A DNA stretch of 64,000 nucleotides from Methylococcales bacterium (GCA_026399015.1 JAPLRS010000040.1:1-64000), one strand, 5' to 3'; shown: positions 29,495-38,817, counted from the stretch's first letter. Made by a program: numbers and translations. Notes: generated by a model from the sequence alone, not told the origin.

Positions 29495-29761
29495 TTAGTT
29501 AGTTTCTGCTTTTTCTTCAGTTTTTGGTGCTTCTGTTGCTTCTGGTGTTTTTTTTCCTTCAGCCGCTGCTTTTTCTTCAGCTGCTTTTTGTCTATCTCTG
29601 GCTTTTTTTGCTAAGGCTGCTTTTTGATCAGCTGCTTTGCTTGCAGCAATACTCCCGGTTTCTACTTCACCAGCTTGACTAAGCACTGGTGTAGATAAAG
29701 TTAATACAGATACAAAGCAAAGAGCCAATGATAATGCCAATTTTTTTGATTTGATATACAA
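29495..29761 (-). CDS. Small secreted Ala/Lys/Glu-rich protein
   Basis: About 88 residues if started at the TTG at 29761, which has AAGGTGAG five nt upstream; the alternative is the GTG at 29770 lying inside that site. A Sec signal peptide is clear (KSKKLALSLALCFVSVLTLSTPVLSQA). The mature ~60 residues are low complexity: Ala, Lys, Glu, with AALAKKARDRQKAAEEKAAAEGKK and a PEATEAPKTEEKAE tail, probably helical then disordered. No family is recognised. It could be a periplasmic or cell-wall-associated structural peptide. Start uncertain. Confidence 0.6.
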   Translation of the reverse strand: MYIKSKKLALSLALCFVSVLTLSTPVLSQAGEVETGSIAASKAADQKAALAKKARDRQKAAEEKAAAEGKKTPEATEAPKTEEKAETN

Positions 29762-30127
29762 AATACTCACCTTTTAATTAAAACGATATTGTAAATAGTA
29801 AAGGTATTAGTGCTGACTATCTACCTATGCAGATTAAGCAATACCTCTATTTGGTTTTTTCAAAAAATCATTCTATCTTGATTTTATAAGCACAATTTGC
29901 TCTAGTGATTTTTTGATGGCTTCATCTTAAAAGATAAAACGGGAAAAACAAGAAAAAATTTATTTTAATTAAGAAAAATAAGACCAGGCTCTTTGTAGTG
30001 ATTTAATAAAAACGGACATTGATATAGGTTGATACAATTAGTAAGCCAAAATGAGTAATTGGGAATGATAAGAAAAAAATCAGTATTTGATACCACGTTT
30101 AAATTAGAATTTGTAAATTCACCCATA
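29762..30127. other. Non-coding stretch between small secreted protein and ltaE
   Basis: About 365 bp, very AT-rich, with frequent stops in all frames. I see no RNA gene, no strong promoter hexamers and no clear terminator for ltaE. Two short direct TTGATA copies (about 30019 and 30029) have no obvious meaning. Confidence 0.5.
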
Positions 30128-31177
30128 TCAGTCCAACAGCGCTAAAAACCGTTCCACTTCCGTTCTTTCAGTTGCAAAGCTAGTGACTAATCGAATTAAA
30201 ACTTCGTTTTCATTAACAATACCAACTTTATCCCTAGGGGTATTCCACTGATAAAAGACCGCTCCTTGTTTCTGTAACTTATCAATATAGGCTTTATTAA
30301 GAATAGCGAATACTTCATTAGCTTCTGCTTTCCATGCTAAGCGCGCAATTTTAGAATTCACAATGCCAAGTTGCAGATGCTCTGCCATGGCATTAGCATG
30401 TTTCGCCATTTGCAACCAAAGATCATCTTTAAAATATGCGTCAAATTGAGCGGCTACAAATCGACTTTTAGATAATAACTGTGCGGCCCGTTTACGAATA
30501 TAAGGTAAATCTTTACCCATTTCTGGATTCATAAATACCAGCGCTTCTGCACACCAACAGCCATTTTTAGTAGCACCAAATGAGACAATATCAACACCGC
30601 GTTTCCAAGTCATTTCAGCGGGTGTTAAGTTTAATGTAACTAAAGCATTTGCAAAACGGGCGCCATCCATATGTAAGGGCAGTTCATAATATTTTGCAAT
30701 ATTAGCAATTTCTTCTATTTCATCAATTTTATAAAGCGTGCCAATTTCAGTGGCCTGAGTAATAGATATCGCCATAGGTTGACCAGCGTGTACAAAATTG
30801 GGAGGAAAGCGGGCAATTTCTGTCTTAAGATGATGAGGGTCGATTTTTCCGTTATTCCCATCGACAGGGGCCAAACGTGCGCCGTGGGTGAAAAATTCTG
30901 GCGCCCCACATTCGTCTTCTAACATATGCGCTTCTCTATGACAAAAAGAGACTCCACCAGGTCTATTAACAGATGCTAATGCCAAAGAATTTGCAGCTGT
31001 ACCTGTGCTTACAAAATAAACAGCTACCTCGCGTTCAAAAAGTTCATTAAAACGCTGCTCTACATTTTTATCAAAATCACTTGCACCATATGGTGTGCAA
31101 AAGCCCGAAGAGATATCAAGCAAGTTTTTAGAAATAGCTGGATGGACACCTGCCCAATTATCAGAGGCAAAATTCAT
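30128..31177 (-). CDS. ltaE: Low-specificity L-threonine aldolase-like enzyme
   Basis: 349 residues from the ATG at 31177 (MNFASDNWAGVHP), which has AGGAGTTG about 10 nt upstream; the longer reading to 31219 lacks support. Fold-type I PLP enzyme of the threonine aldolase/beta-eliminating lyase group: FVSTGTAANSLAL near the cofactor phosphate, LPLHMDGARFANALV with the cofactor Asp, and SFGATKNG with the Schiff-base Lys. The expected reaction is glycine plus acetaldehyde from L-threonine or allo-threonine. It stands alone on the minus strand; substrate range cannot be told from sequence. Confidence 0.88.
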   Translation of the reverse strand: MNFASDNWAGVHPAISKNLLDISSGFCTPYGASDFDKNVEQRFNELFEREVAVYFVSTGTAANSLALASVNRPGGVSFCHREAHMLEDECGAPEFFTHGARLAPVDGNNGKIDPHHLKTEIARFPPNFVHAGQPMAISITQATEIGTLYKIDEIEEIANIAKYYELPLHMDGARFANALVTLNLTPAEMTWKRGVDIVSFGATKNGCWCAEALVFMNPEMGKDLPYIRKRAAQLLSKSRFVAAQFDAYFKDDLWLQMAKHANAMAEHLQLGIVNSKIARLAWKAEANEVFAILNKAYIDKLQKQGAVFYQWNTPRDKVGIVNENEVLIRLVTSFATERTEVERFLALLD

Positions 31178-31368
31178 AATTAAACAACTCCTAATATAAT
31201 CAAACGAATCGACTACCACTATTCAAGTTAGCCTTTATATTTTTGTTTTATCAACTTAACAGAATTTACAAGGTCTGCACAAAAATTATTTAATCATTTT
31301 GTTATTATGTTTTAAGATGCTTATAGGCTTTTAAATCAACCTCTTTATATATCTATCCGCAATCTTTT

Positions 31369-31890
31369 ATGACTGTTCTGCCTCCTAAATCAACTTTTTG
31401 GTTACCTGATGACGAATGGCATAGGGTACAAAAATCTTTACCTATCACTTGTGTGGATGTGTTGCCGGTGCAATTAAGGCAGGGCAAAGTAGCAGGTGTG
31501 GGTTTAATATTAAGGCATACTCCGCATCAAGGGCCGCGTTGGTGCTTGATTGGCGGGCGCTTGCAATATAAAGAGTTATTAACAGACGCCGTGCATCGAG
31601 AATTATTCGAAACTTTAGGGGGTAAGCTTAAGTTTAAATTATTGGGTTTGGGTGAGCCAGATAAAGTAGTGCAATATTTGCCAGAGCCTGATAGCACTGA
31701 ATATTATGATCCTAGGCAACATGCTATTAGTTTAACGTTTATAGCAGAAGTGTCGGGTGAGTTAGACCCGCAAGGAGAGGCCTTGGATTTTAATTGGTTT
31801 ACAATTGATCAAGTTTGTAAGCTTGATGATGAGATAGGTTTTGGGCAACAGTCGCTTATCATTGATTTACTAGAACGGGTTAATAAATAA
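31369..31890 (+). CDS. NUDIX hydrolase-like protein (DUF4916 type)
   Basis: 173 residues. A NUDIX box is present around residues 65-87: Gly, five residues, Glu (GRLQYKE), seven residues, then RELFETLGG. The flanking strands (VGLILRHTPHQGPRWCLIGG) fit a nucleotide-sugar type NUDIX such as GDP-mannose mannosyl hydrolases. The WLPDDEWHRVQ N-terminus is typical of a DUF4916-like subgroup. Probably hydrolyses a nucleoside diphosphate linked to an unknown group. No clear Shine-Dalgarno. Confidence 0.75.
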   Translation: MTVLPPKSTFWLPDDEWHRVQKSLPITCVDVLPVQLRQGKVAGVGLILRHTPHQGPRWCLIGGRLQYKELLTDAVHRELFETLGGKLKFKLLGLGEPDKVVQYLPEPDSTEYYDPRQHAISLTFIAEVSGELDPQGEALDFNWFTIDQVCKLDDEIGFGQQSLIIDLLERVNK

Positions 31891-32003
31891 CGCTAAGTTA
31901 TGGTTAATATTTGTGTCATAAAAATTTCATGAGATATGTAATTCTCGGTTTTTTTTATGAGATGAGATTTAGTTTTTCTCCAAACATTTGGATTTTATTT
32001 TTC

Positions 32004-33326
32004 ATGTATAAAACAACGTCAGATCAATCAACAGAATTACCCTCCGGTATTGCTTATATCGTGGCTAATGAGGCAGCAGAACGTTTTAGTTATTATGGAA
32101 TGCGCGCAATTTTGGTCATTTTTATGACGCAATATTTACTTAATGCGTCGGGTCAATTAGATGTAATGTCAGAAAATGAGGCTCAAGGCTATTTCCATTT
32201 ATTTGTGTCCAGTGTCTATTTTATGCCGTTGTTGGGTGCTTTTTTATCAGATGGCGTTCTAGGCAAGTATCGGACGATTATTCTTTTGTCACTCGTTTAT
32301 TGTGTCGGCCATTTTGCTTTGGCCTTAGATAATACGCGTATGGGTTTATTATTGGGGCAATCTTTGATTGCCTTGGGTGCGGGCGGAATTAAGCCCTGTG
32401 TGTCTGCGCATTTGGGCGATCAGTTTGGTGCTAATAATCGGCATTTAATGTCAAAAGTATTCAGTTGGTTTTATTTCTCTATTAATTTAGGTGCTTTTTC
32501 GGCGATGTTAATAGTGCCTTGGTTGTTGCAACATCAAGGGGCTGCCGTTGCTTTTGCGGTGCCGGGTTTATTAATGTTGGCATCTACACTTATTTTTTGG
32601 TCAGGTCGGTATCGCTTTGTACATGTACCTCCGGCGGGTATGCGGTTTATTAAAGAATTATGCAGTCAGGTCGGCTTAAAGCGTTTAACTAAGTTGGCCT
32701 CTATTTATGCCTTTATTGCGATGTTTTGGGCATTGTTTGATCAGACTGGTTCTTCTTGGGTGGTGCAGGCTCAAAAAATGGATCGCATGGTGTTTGGAAT
32801 TGAGTTGTTATCCTCGCAAATTCAAGCAGCTAATCCTTTGTTAATTATGTTGTTGGTCCCCTTTTTCTCTTATGGTTTGTATCCGTTTTTAAGTCGATTT
32901 ATAACGTTAACGGCGCTAACAAAAATGTCGATAGGTTTATTTTTAACGGTGTTGGCTTTTGCTATTCCTAGCCTCTTACAAATGCAATTAGATGCAGGTT
33001 ACGGACCCTCTATCCTTTGGCAATTATTGGCTTATGTTTTATTAACGTCTGCTGAGGTGATGGTTTCTATTACCTGCTTGGAATTTTCTTATACTCAAGC
33101 GCCTAAAACAATGAAGTCGTTTGTCATGGCGTTTTATCTTTTATCGGTGGCGGTGGGTAATTTATTTACCAGTGTGGTTAATTTTATGATTCAAAATCCA
33201 GATGGTTCAAGTAAGTTGGCGGGTGCTAGTTATTTTTGGTTTTTTACGGGTTTAATGTTAATAACGGCCGTTCTGTTTAAAGTAGTGAGTCATTATTATC
33301 AAGAAGATGCAGTTACAACAGCTTAG
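32004..33326 (+). CDS. Proton-dependent oligopeptide transporter (POT/PTR family)
   Basis: 440 residues from the ATG at 32004 (MYKTTSDQSTELPSG); an upstream reading from 31911 adds a hydrophobic but unconserved stretch. Multi-spanning inner-membrane protein of the major facilitator superfamily. The POT signatures are clear: NEAAERFSYYGMRAILVIF with the ExxER proton-coupling motif, FLSDGVLGKYRTI, and the second signature FSWFYFSINLGAF. It imports di- and tripeptides or related compounds with protons. Shorter than E. coli DtpA (about 500). Confidence 0.9.
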   Translation: MYKTTSDQSTELPSGIAYIVANEAAERFSYYGMRAILVIFMTQYLLNASGQLDVMSENEAQGYFHLFVSSVYFMPLLGAFLSDGVLGKYRTIILLSLVYCVGHFALALDNTRMGLLLGQSLIALGAGGIKPCVSAHLGDQFGANNRHLMSKVFSWFYFSINLGAFSAMLIVPWLLQHQGAAVAFAVPGLLMLASTLIFWSGRYRFVHVPPAGMRFIKELCSQVGLKRLTKLASIYAFIAMFWALFDQTGSSWVVQAQKMDRMVFGIELLSSQIQAANPLLIMLLVPFFSYGLYPFLSRFITLTALTKMSIGLFLTVLAFAIPSLLQMQLDAGYGPSILWQLLAYVLLTSAEVMVSITCLEFSYTQAPKTMKSFVMAFYLLSVAVGNLFTSVVNFMIQNPDGSSKLAGASYFWFFTGLMLITAVLFKVVSHYYQEDAVTTA

Positions 33327-33337
33327 CCCCATTAGTG

Positions 33338-33343
33338 TATAAT
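33338..33343 (+). promoter_or_regulatory. Likely -10 element of the fabV-fnr operon
   Basis: A perfect TATAAT lies 63 nt before the fabV ATG, just after the transporter stop. The -35 is poor (TTACAA with 19-bp spacing), so an activator may help. Called on the -10 and position only. Confidence 0.4.
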
Positions 33344-33405
33344 CCCGCCACACTATTTTCGCTGTTGTTTTAACAGAAATTGCTAATTTTTAATAAGGTT
33401 GAGTC

Positions 33406-34596
33406 ATGATTATTAAGCCCAAAGTCAGAGGTTTTATTTGCACTAATGCACATCCTCAAGGTTGTAAAGCCAATGTTGCAGAACAAATAGCGTATGTTAA
33501 AGCGCATGTAAATGCTGAGGCTAATCAAGCTTGGCCAAAAAATGTTTTAGTGATTGGTTGTTCAACAGGCTATGGTTTGGCTTCTCGTATTACTGCGGCC
33601 TTTGGTAGTGGTGCAAAAACATTGGGTGTTTGTTATGAACAAGCACCATCAGAAAAAACCGGCTCTGCTGGTTATTACAATACGTCTGCTTTTCATGATG
33701 CGGCTATTGAGGCGGGTTTGTATGCGTACACTATTAATGGTGATGCATTTTCTACAGCCATTAAAGACCAAACAATAGCAAAAATTAAAGCCGATTTGGG
33801 TAAGATTGATTTAGTCGTTTACAGTTTGGCTTCACCTCGAAGAACTGACCCTGTGACTGGTCAGGTTTATTCTTCAGTTTTAAAACCGATTGGTTCTGCA
33901 CACACGTCTAAAAACTTAAATACCGACAAATTAAACATTAACGAATTAACCTTAGCGCCAGCAACTGAAGAAGAAATTGCTAATACCGTTAAAGTGATGG
34001 GTGGTGAAGATTGGGAACTATGGATTGAAGCCTTACAAGTGGCTGATCTATTAGCTGAGGGTGCTAAAACGGTGGCTTATACTTATTTAGGCGACAAATT
34101 AACATGGCCTATTTATGGCCAAGCGACGATCGGCAAAGCCAAAGAAGATTTAGATCGTGCATCTAAAGCGCTTAATCAAAAATTAAAAGCGGTTAATGGT
34201 TCAGCTAATGTTGCTGTTTTAAAAGCCCTAGTGACACAAGCAAGTTCTGCCATTCCATTGATGCCACTTTATTTGTCTATCTTATTTAAGATTATGAAGG
34301 CGGAAGGCACTGATGAACATTGTATTGAGCAAATCGAGCGATTGTTCTCAGAATGTTTATATACCGATACACCCCGCATAGATGAGGCTAATCGTTATCG
34401 TGTGGACGAAAAAGAATTAGAGCCGCATGTTCAAAGCCAAGTTGAAGCAATTTGGGAAGCCGTAACCGAAGAAAACATTGCAGAGTTAGCTGACTATAAA
34501 GCGTATAGCTCTGATTTCTTAAAACTATTTGGTTTTGGTATTGATGGTATCGATTATGATGCTGACATTAACCCTAGCGATGTAACTTTATTTTAA
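33406..34596 (+). CDS. fabV: Trans-2-enoyl-ACP/CoA reductase FabV
   Basis: 396 residues, full length. FabV reduces the enoyl thioester in the last step of each fatty-acid elongation cycle with NADH and is an alternative to FabI. It starts [20 protein letters not shown], has the nucleotide-binding [16 protein letters not shown], the [11 protein letters not shown] stretch, and the catalytic Tyr-8x-Lys in [13 protein letters not shown]. FabV enzymes are known for low sensitivity to triclosan. The fnr-type gene follows with zero spacing, so the two share a transcript. Confidence 0.96.
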   Translation: MIIKPKVRGFICTNAHPQGCKANVAEQIAYVKAHVNAEANQAWPKNVLVIGCSTGYGLASRITAAFGSGAKTLGVCYEQAPSEKTGSAGYYNTSAFHDAAIEAGLYAYTINGDAFSTAIKDQTIAKIKADLGKIDLVVYSLASPRRTDPVTGQVYSSVLKPIGSAHTSKNLNTDKLNINELTLAPATEEEIANTVKVMGGEDWELWIEALQVADLLAEGAKTVAYTYLGDKLTWPIYGQATIGKAKEDLDRASKALNQKLKAVNGSANVAVLKALVTQASSAIPLMPLYLSILFKIMKAEGTDEHCIEQIERLFSECLYTDTPRIDEANRYRVDEKELEPHVQSQVEAIWEAVTEENIAELADYKAYSSDFLKLFGFGIDGIDYDADINPSDVTLF

Positions 34597-35355
34597 ATGA
34601 CAGAACTAATAGCGCCAAGTTCAAGTGCATCTTCTGGTACAAATGCTGCGGTTACTTGTACAAATTGTAATTTAGACAACTTATGTATTCCTAAAGGCTT
34701 GGTTAGAGAAGAAATAGATGAGCTGACGTTATTAGTAAATAGAAATAATATTCGCCAAAAAGGTGAGCCTATTTATCATGCTGGCGGTTCTTTTAAAGGC
34801 ATCATTGCATTACGTTCTGGCAGTGCTAAGTTGGTGACACTTGATTCTAATGGTAACGAGTTAATTGTTGACTTTATTTTCCCCGGTGAATTATTAGGAT
34901 TTGATGGACTAGCTTCGCAAGTTCATAGTTGTTCTGCCATTGCTTTAGAAACGGTGAATTTTTGTCATTTACCCGCGCAAAAAGTGGAACAATTGGCGGC
35001 AAATACGCCTGGGTTTAGCAATGTGTTATTGCAAAGATCGTGTGATCAATATGAGTCGCAAGTAGAAAACATGATGTTAAGTCGACGCACTGCTGATGAG
35101 AGGGTGGCGTGTTTTATTTTACGGATTTCTGAGCGATTAAGAGTGAGAGGTTATTCTGAATTAGAGTTTAGATTGACGATGTCTAGAGAAGAAATGGGTA
35201 ATCATCTGGGTATTGCCCATGAAACGATTAGTAGAATTATTCGAAATTTTCAAGATCGAAATTTGATTGAAGTAAAATCAAAGCAATTAAAGATTACAAA
35301 TAAAAAAGAGCTGTTTAACTTCTATACATCATATTCATTAAACAGCCCAAAATAA
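34597..35355 (+). CDS. fnr: Fnr/Anr-type oxygen-sensing transcription regulator
   Basis: 252 residues. The N-terminus has C21-x2-C24-x5-C30 and a further Cys at 123 (ALETVNFCHLP), the four positions that ligate the oxygen-labile [4Fe-4S] cluster in E. coli Fnr. A cyclic-nucleotide-binding-like beta barrel (about 45-150), a dimer helix and a C-terminal HTH follow, with recognition helix HETISRIIRNFQ (E-x2-S-R, the FNR-box reading residues). It is therefore expected to bind TTGAT-N4-ATCAA when oxygen is low. Its ATG abuts the fabV stop. A near-perfect FNR box lies 360 bp downstream. Confidence 0.95.
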   Translation: MTELIAPSSSASSGTNAAVTCTNCNLDNLCIPKGLVREEIDELTLLVNRNNIRQKGEPIYHAGGSFKGIIALRSGSAKLVTLDSNGNELIVDFIFPGELLGFDGLASQVHSCSAIALETVNFCHLPAQKVEQLAANTPGFSNVLLQRSCDQYESQVENMMLSRRTADERVACFILRISERLRVRGYSELEFRLTMSREEMGNHLGIAHETISRIIRNFQDRNLIEVKSKQLKITNKKELFNFYTSYSLNSPK

Positions 35356-35377
35356 CGAGGATTTATCTGAACTGCAA

Positions 35378-35412
35378 CACCTAGTAAAATCAGTTGCTGA
35401 TTTTACTAGGTG
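35378..35412. terminator. Long perfect hairpin between convergent fnr and small membrane gene
   Basis: A 16-bp perfect inverted repeat (CACCTAGTAAAATCAG at 35378-35393 and its complement at 35397-35412) with a 3-nt loop. It lies 22 nt after the fnr stop and 32 nt from the stop of the convergent small gene. There is no U-run on either strand, so intrinsic termination would be weak. A bidirectional 3'-end stabiliser is equally possible. Confidence 0.5.
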
Positions 35413-35444
35413 CTTAAAACATCAAAAAATAATAATTGAGGAGA

Positions 35445-35621
35445 TTAGTTATTTCTTGTTACATGCCCTGCAAGGGTAGAGTCTTCAGCGATGGCTTTTG
35501 CAGTTGAAACATATTTTCCATGCTCATTGCCTTTAATAAGAAAAACGGTAAGTACTACTGCTGCTACTACACCACCAGCAATTAACCAGTAGTTGTCTTT
35601 TTCTTCTGTATTTGTAGTCAT
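35445..35621 (-). CDS. Small single-pass membrane protein (58 aa), predicted Fnr target
   Basis: 58 residues: MTTNTEEKDN, then one membrane helix (YWLIAGGVVAAVVLTVFLI, residues 11-29), then a polar tail KGNEHGKYVSTAKAIAEDST... ending HVTRNN. A strong GGAGAAGTAAC precedes the ATG at 35621; the stop is TAA at 35445-35447. No family is recognised. Upstream, an FNR box is centred close to -41.5 of a plausible start site, and the gene faces the fnr gene. I infer an oxygen-limitation-induced inner-membrane microprotein, perhaps an accessory subunit of a membrane complex. Confidence 0.75.
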   Translation of the reverse strand: MTTNTEEKDNYWLIAGGVVAAVVLTVFLIKGNEHGKYVSTAKAIAEDSTLAGHVTRNN

Positions 35622-35686
35622 GTTACTTCTCCAGTTTAAGCTGTTTTTATATTTAGAAAGCTGTTGAATGGCATCAACAGGACGCT

Positions 35687-35727
35687 ATTAAACCAAAAAC
35701 GAAAATTAGAAAATTGAGCTAAATCAA
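35687..35727 (-). promoter_or_regulatory. FNR box and -10 of the small membrane gene
   Basis: TTGAGCTAAATCAA (35714-35727) matches the FNR consensus TTGAT-N4-ATCAA at 9 of 10 positions. On the minus strand TTTAAT (35687-35692) would place the start near 35679-35680, which puts the box at -40.5 to -41.5, the class II activation position. It could alternatively act on the divergent dehydrogenase gene at 35789. Confidence 0.6.
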
Positions 35728-35788
35728 GAAATATGTTTTTTGTAAAAAAACTCGATATTTTTTTAAATTAAATCCATTGGACCAAAGT

Positions 35789-36619
35789 ATGAGTACAGCA
35801 AAATCCATTTTAATTACAGGATGTTCTTCGGGTATTGGCTATCACACGGCGCATATTTTAAAGGCCCGTGGACATCATGTTATTGCAACGGCTCGAAATA
35901 TGAATGATGTTGACCGATTAAGCCAAGAGGGTTTTGATGCATTGCAATTAGATCTTGCTGACAGCTTAAGTATTCAAGTGGCTGTTAAGCAAATGCTGGA
36001 ATTAACCGGTGGCAAAATTGATGCCCTATTTAATAATGGCGCGTTTGGTCAACCAGGTGCGGTTGAAGATTTATCTAGGGATGTACTTAGGTTTCAGTTT
36101 GAAACAAATGTATTTGGTACGCATGAATTAACCAACCTTATTTTAAAGGTGATGCGTCAGCAGGGCTATGGTCGGGTTATGTACAATAGTTCAGTGTTAG
36201 GTTTAGTGGCGATGACCTATCGGGGTGCTTATAATGCAAGTAAGTTTGCCTTAGAGGGCTTGGTTGATACCTTAAGACTTGAATTGCATGGTACAGAAAT
36301 TTTTGTATCTTTAATCGAGCCAGGTCCTATTTTAAGTGATTTTCGAGCCAATGCTTATGCCTTGTATAAAAAGCATATTGATCCAGCGCACAGTTATCAT
36401 AAAGTGGCGTATGAAGCCATGGAAGCACGCTTACAAAAAGAAGGGCCTGTAGCACCTTTTACATTACCTGCAAAGACTGTAGCGGATAAGGTGGTGCACG
36501 CATTAGAATCTAAACGACCTAAAATTCGTTACTATGTGACTTTTCCAACGTATCTTTTTGCATTTTTGAAGCGAATATTGCCATTTCAGTGGCTGGATTA
36601 CCTGCTTAGAAAAGTTTAG
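35789..36619 (+). CDS. Short-chain dehydrogenase/reductase
   Basis: 276 residues from the ATG at 35789 (MSTAKSILITG); a TTG four codons upstream is a poorer start. Classical SDR: cofactor motif TGCSSGIG, an NNGAFG strand-4 motif, catalytic Ser in MYNSSVLG and YNASK (Tyr-3x-Lys). The C-terminal segment (YYVTFPTYLFAFLKRILPFQWL) is hydrophobic, as in SDRs acting on lipids or sterol-like substrates. Substrate not deducible. Divergent from the small membrane gene. Confidence 0.88.
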   Translation: MSTAKSILITGCSSGIGYHTAHILKARGHHVIATARNMNDVDRLSQEGFDALQLDLADSLSIQVAVKQMLELTGGKIDALFNNGAFGQPGAVEDLSRDVLRFQFETNVFGTHELTNLILKVMRQQGYGRVMYNSSVLGLVAMTYRGAYNASKFALEGLVDTLRLELHGTEIFVSLIEPGPILSDFRANAYALYKKHIDPAHSYHKVAYEAMEARLQKEGPVAPFTLPAKTVADKVVHALESKRPKIRYYVTFPTYLFAFLKRILPFQWLDYLLRKV

Positions 36620-36695
36620 ATTTATGAGAGGCTAAATAAGCTTTTTTAAAACCTAATGTTACAATACCCAGACTGTCCTATTTTTGATGCCTGTA

Positions 36696-37892
36696 ATGAC
36701 ACCTAACTTAAAATATTTACATCCCTATCCGTTTGAAAAGTTAGCACAGTTAAAGCAAGGTATAACACCGCCTGTCAATAAATCGGCTATAGTTTTATCG
36801 ATAGGCGAGCCAGCTCATGTTACGCCACCTTTAATTGAGCAAGCTATACTCAGCCATATAAAGGGCTTATCAAATTACCCAACCACAAAAGGTATTCTGG
36901 AATTAAGACAGAGTATTTCGGATTGGTTAGGTAAACGCTTTAATATCCCTGCTGAATGTATAAATCCCGAAACGCAAGTTCTGCCCGTAAGTGGCACGCG
37001 TGAGGCTTTGTTTTCTTTTGCACAGTGTGTGGTGGATGCAACGGTTAAACCTGTTGTTATGATGCCTAATCCTTTTTATCAGATTTATGAGGGTGCGGCT
37101 TTATTGGCTGGTGCGGAAACTTATTTTTTAAATACTTTAGCGGCAGATAACTATTTACCTGATTTTGATGCCGTGCCAGAAGCAATATGGCAGCGTTGCC
37201 AGTTAATTTATATTTGCTCGCCAGGTAATCCGAGTGGTGCTGTTATGGCACGGGCAGATCATGAAAAATTACTGCTTTTAGCTGAAAAGTATAATTTTGT
37301 GATTGCTTCTGATGAGTGTTACAGCGAACTGTATGATGATGAGGCTAATCCGCCTGTTGGTTTATTAGAAAGCGCATATAACATGGGAAATACTGATTTT
37401 AAACGCTGTGTGGTTTTTCATAGTTTATCTAAACGCTCAAATGCGCCCGGCTTACGATCTGGGTTTGTGGCCGGTGACGCTGATATATTGGGGCAATATT
37501 TTCAATATAGAACTTATCAGGGTTGCGCAATGCCATTGCCAACGCAACAAGCTAGTATTAAAGCATGGCAAGATGAAGCGCATGTGATTGAAAATCGTCG
37601 CTTGTATCGTGAAAAATTTGCGGCTTTTATAGAAATTCTAAGTGAAGTCTGTGAAATTAATAAACCGCCAGCAGGCTTTTATGTGTGGTTAAAAACCCCC
37701 ATAGCAGACACTAATTTTGCTCAACAACTTTTTGCTCAAGAAAATATAACCGTATTACCAGGTAGTTATTTATCACGTGAGTTTTCGGGGTTAAATCCTG
37801 GTATAAATCATGTAAGAATTGCTTTAGTTGCGCCTTTAGAGGATTGCATTACTGCAGCTCATAGAATTAAAAACTTTCTTCAAACCTTATAG
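36696..37892 (+). CDS. dapC: Succinyldiaminopimelate aminotransferase DapC
   Basis: 398 residues from the ATG at 36696 ([16 protein letters not shown]), which matches the usual DapC N-terminus; an ATG at 36687 is also possible, and neither has a clear Shine-Dalgarno. Fold-type I PLP aminotransferase with [33 protein letters not shown] and the Schiff-base Lys in [16 protein letters not shown]. It makes N-succinyl-L,L-diaminopimelate from the keto acid produced after DapD. dapD follows 5 nt later, which supports the assignment over other class I aminotransferases. Confidence 0.93.
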   Translation: MTPNLKYLHPYPFEKLAQLKQGITPPVNKSAIVLSIGEPAHVTPPLIEQAILSHIKGLSNYPTTKGILELRQSISDWLGKRFNIPAECINPETQVLPVSGTREALFSFAQCVVDATVKPVVMMPNPFYQIYEGAALLAGAETYFLNTLAADNYLPDFDAVPEAIWQRCQLIYICSPGNPSGAVMARADHEKLLLLAEKYNFVIASDECYSELYDDEANPPVGLLESAYNMGNTDFKRCVVFHSLSKRSNAPGLRSGFVAGDADILGQYFQYRTYQGCAMPLPTQQASIKAWQDEAHVIENRRLYREKFAAFIEILSEVCEINKPPAGFYVWLKTPIADTNFAQQLFAQENITVLPGSYLSREFSGLNPGINHVRIALVAPLEDCITAAHRIKNFLQTL

Positions 37893-37897
37893 ATCTG

Positions 37898-38719
37898 ATG
37901 ATGAACAATACAAAAATTATTATAGAAAATGCTTTTGAACAACGTAGCGAAATTACTCCAGCAAATGTGTCAGCTGAAATTCGTCAGGCCGTTACTGAAA
38001 CTTTAAATTTATTGGATAACGGTACTTTAAGAGTTGCTGAAAAAATTGATGGTGATTGGGTCACTCATCAATGGATTAAAAAAGCCGTTTTATTATCGTT
38101 TAGAATTAATGAAAATCGTTTAATGGACGGTGGTAATACGCGTTATTACGATAAAGTTGAATGTAAATATTCTAACTATACAGAAGAAGACTTTGCTAAA
38201 GCGGGTGTGCGTGTTGTGCCTAATGCGGTTGCTCGTCATGGTTCTTATATTGCGCCAGGTGCTATATTAATGCCTTCATACGTTAACATCGGCGCTTACG
38301 TTGATAGTGGCACGATGGTTGATACTTGGGTAACTGTTGGGTCATGTGCGCAAATTGGTAAAAATGTGCATTTATCAGGTGGCGTCGGTATTGGTGGTGT
38401 TTTAGAACCTTTACAAGCCGGCCCTACTATTATTGGCGATAACTGTTTTATTGGCGCACGTTCTGAAATTGTTGAAGGCGTCATAGTAGAAGATGGTTGC
38501 GTTATTTCAATGGGCGTTTACATTGGCCAAAGTACCAAAATATTTAACCGCATGACAGGTGAAATTACTTACGGTCGTATCCCTGCGGGTTCGGTGGTAG
38601 TTTCTGGTAATTTACCTTCTGCAGACGGTACTTACAGTTTATATTGTGCTGTTATTATTAAACAAGTTGATGAAAGAACTCGTAGCAAAACAGGCATTAA
38701 CGAGTTATTAAGAGATTAA
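37898..38719 (+). CDS. dapD: Tetrahydrodipicolinate N-succinyltransferase DapD
   Basis: 273 residues (E. coli 274). It succinylates tetrahydrodipicolinate with succinyl-CoA, committing to the succinylase branch toward meso-diaminopimelate and lysine. The left-handed beta-helix hexapeptide repeats run from about residue 105 to 225 ([54 protein letters not shown]). Two tandem ATGs open the frame. Confidence 0.97.
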   Translation: MMNNTKIIIENAFEQRSEITPANVSAEIRQAVTETLNLLDNGTLRVAEKIDGDWVTHQWIKKAVLLSFRINENRLMDGGNTRYYDKVECKYSNYTEEDFAKAGVRVVPNAVARHGSYIAPGAILMPSYVNIGAYVDSGTMVDTWVTVGSCAQIGKNVHLSGGVGIGGVLEPLQAGPTIIGDNCFIGARSEIVEGVIVEDGCVISMGVYIGQSTKIFNRMTGEITYGRIPAGSVVVSGNLPSADGTYSLYCAVIIKQVDERTRSKTGINELLRD

Positions 38720-38750
38720 GCAGTTTTCTTTAGGTTTTAAGTGCATATTT

Positions 38751-38817
38751 AACCATTGCGACGAGAGTGTTTTATCAAGTATTTTAGAAATCAGGTATAA
38801 GCTCTCGTCGCTTGGTT
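38751..38817. repeat. Long interrupted inverted repeat upstream of yehS-like gene
   Basis: GCGACGAGAG (38758-38767) pairs with CTCTCGTCGC (38802-38811), and pairing resumes outside with AACCA (38751-38755) and TGGTT (38813-38817). The central 34 nt is unpaired and AT-rich. It lies 31 bp after dapD and 35 bp before the next gene. No T-run follows. A leader structure, an operon-internal processing site or a small mobile-repeat remnant are possible. Confidence 0.6.
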
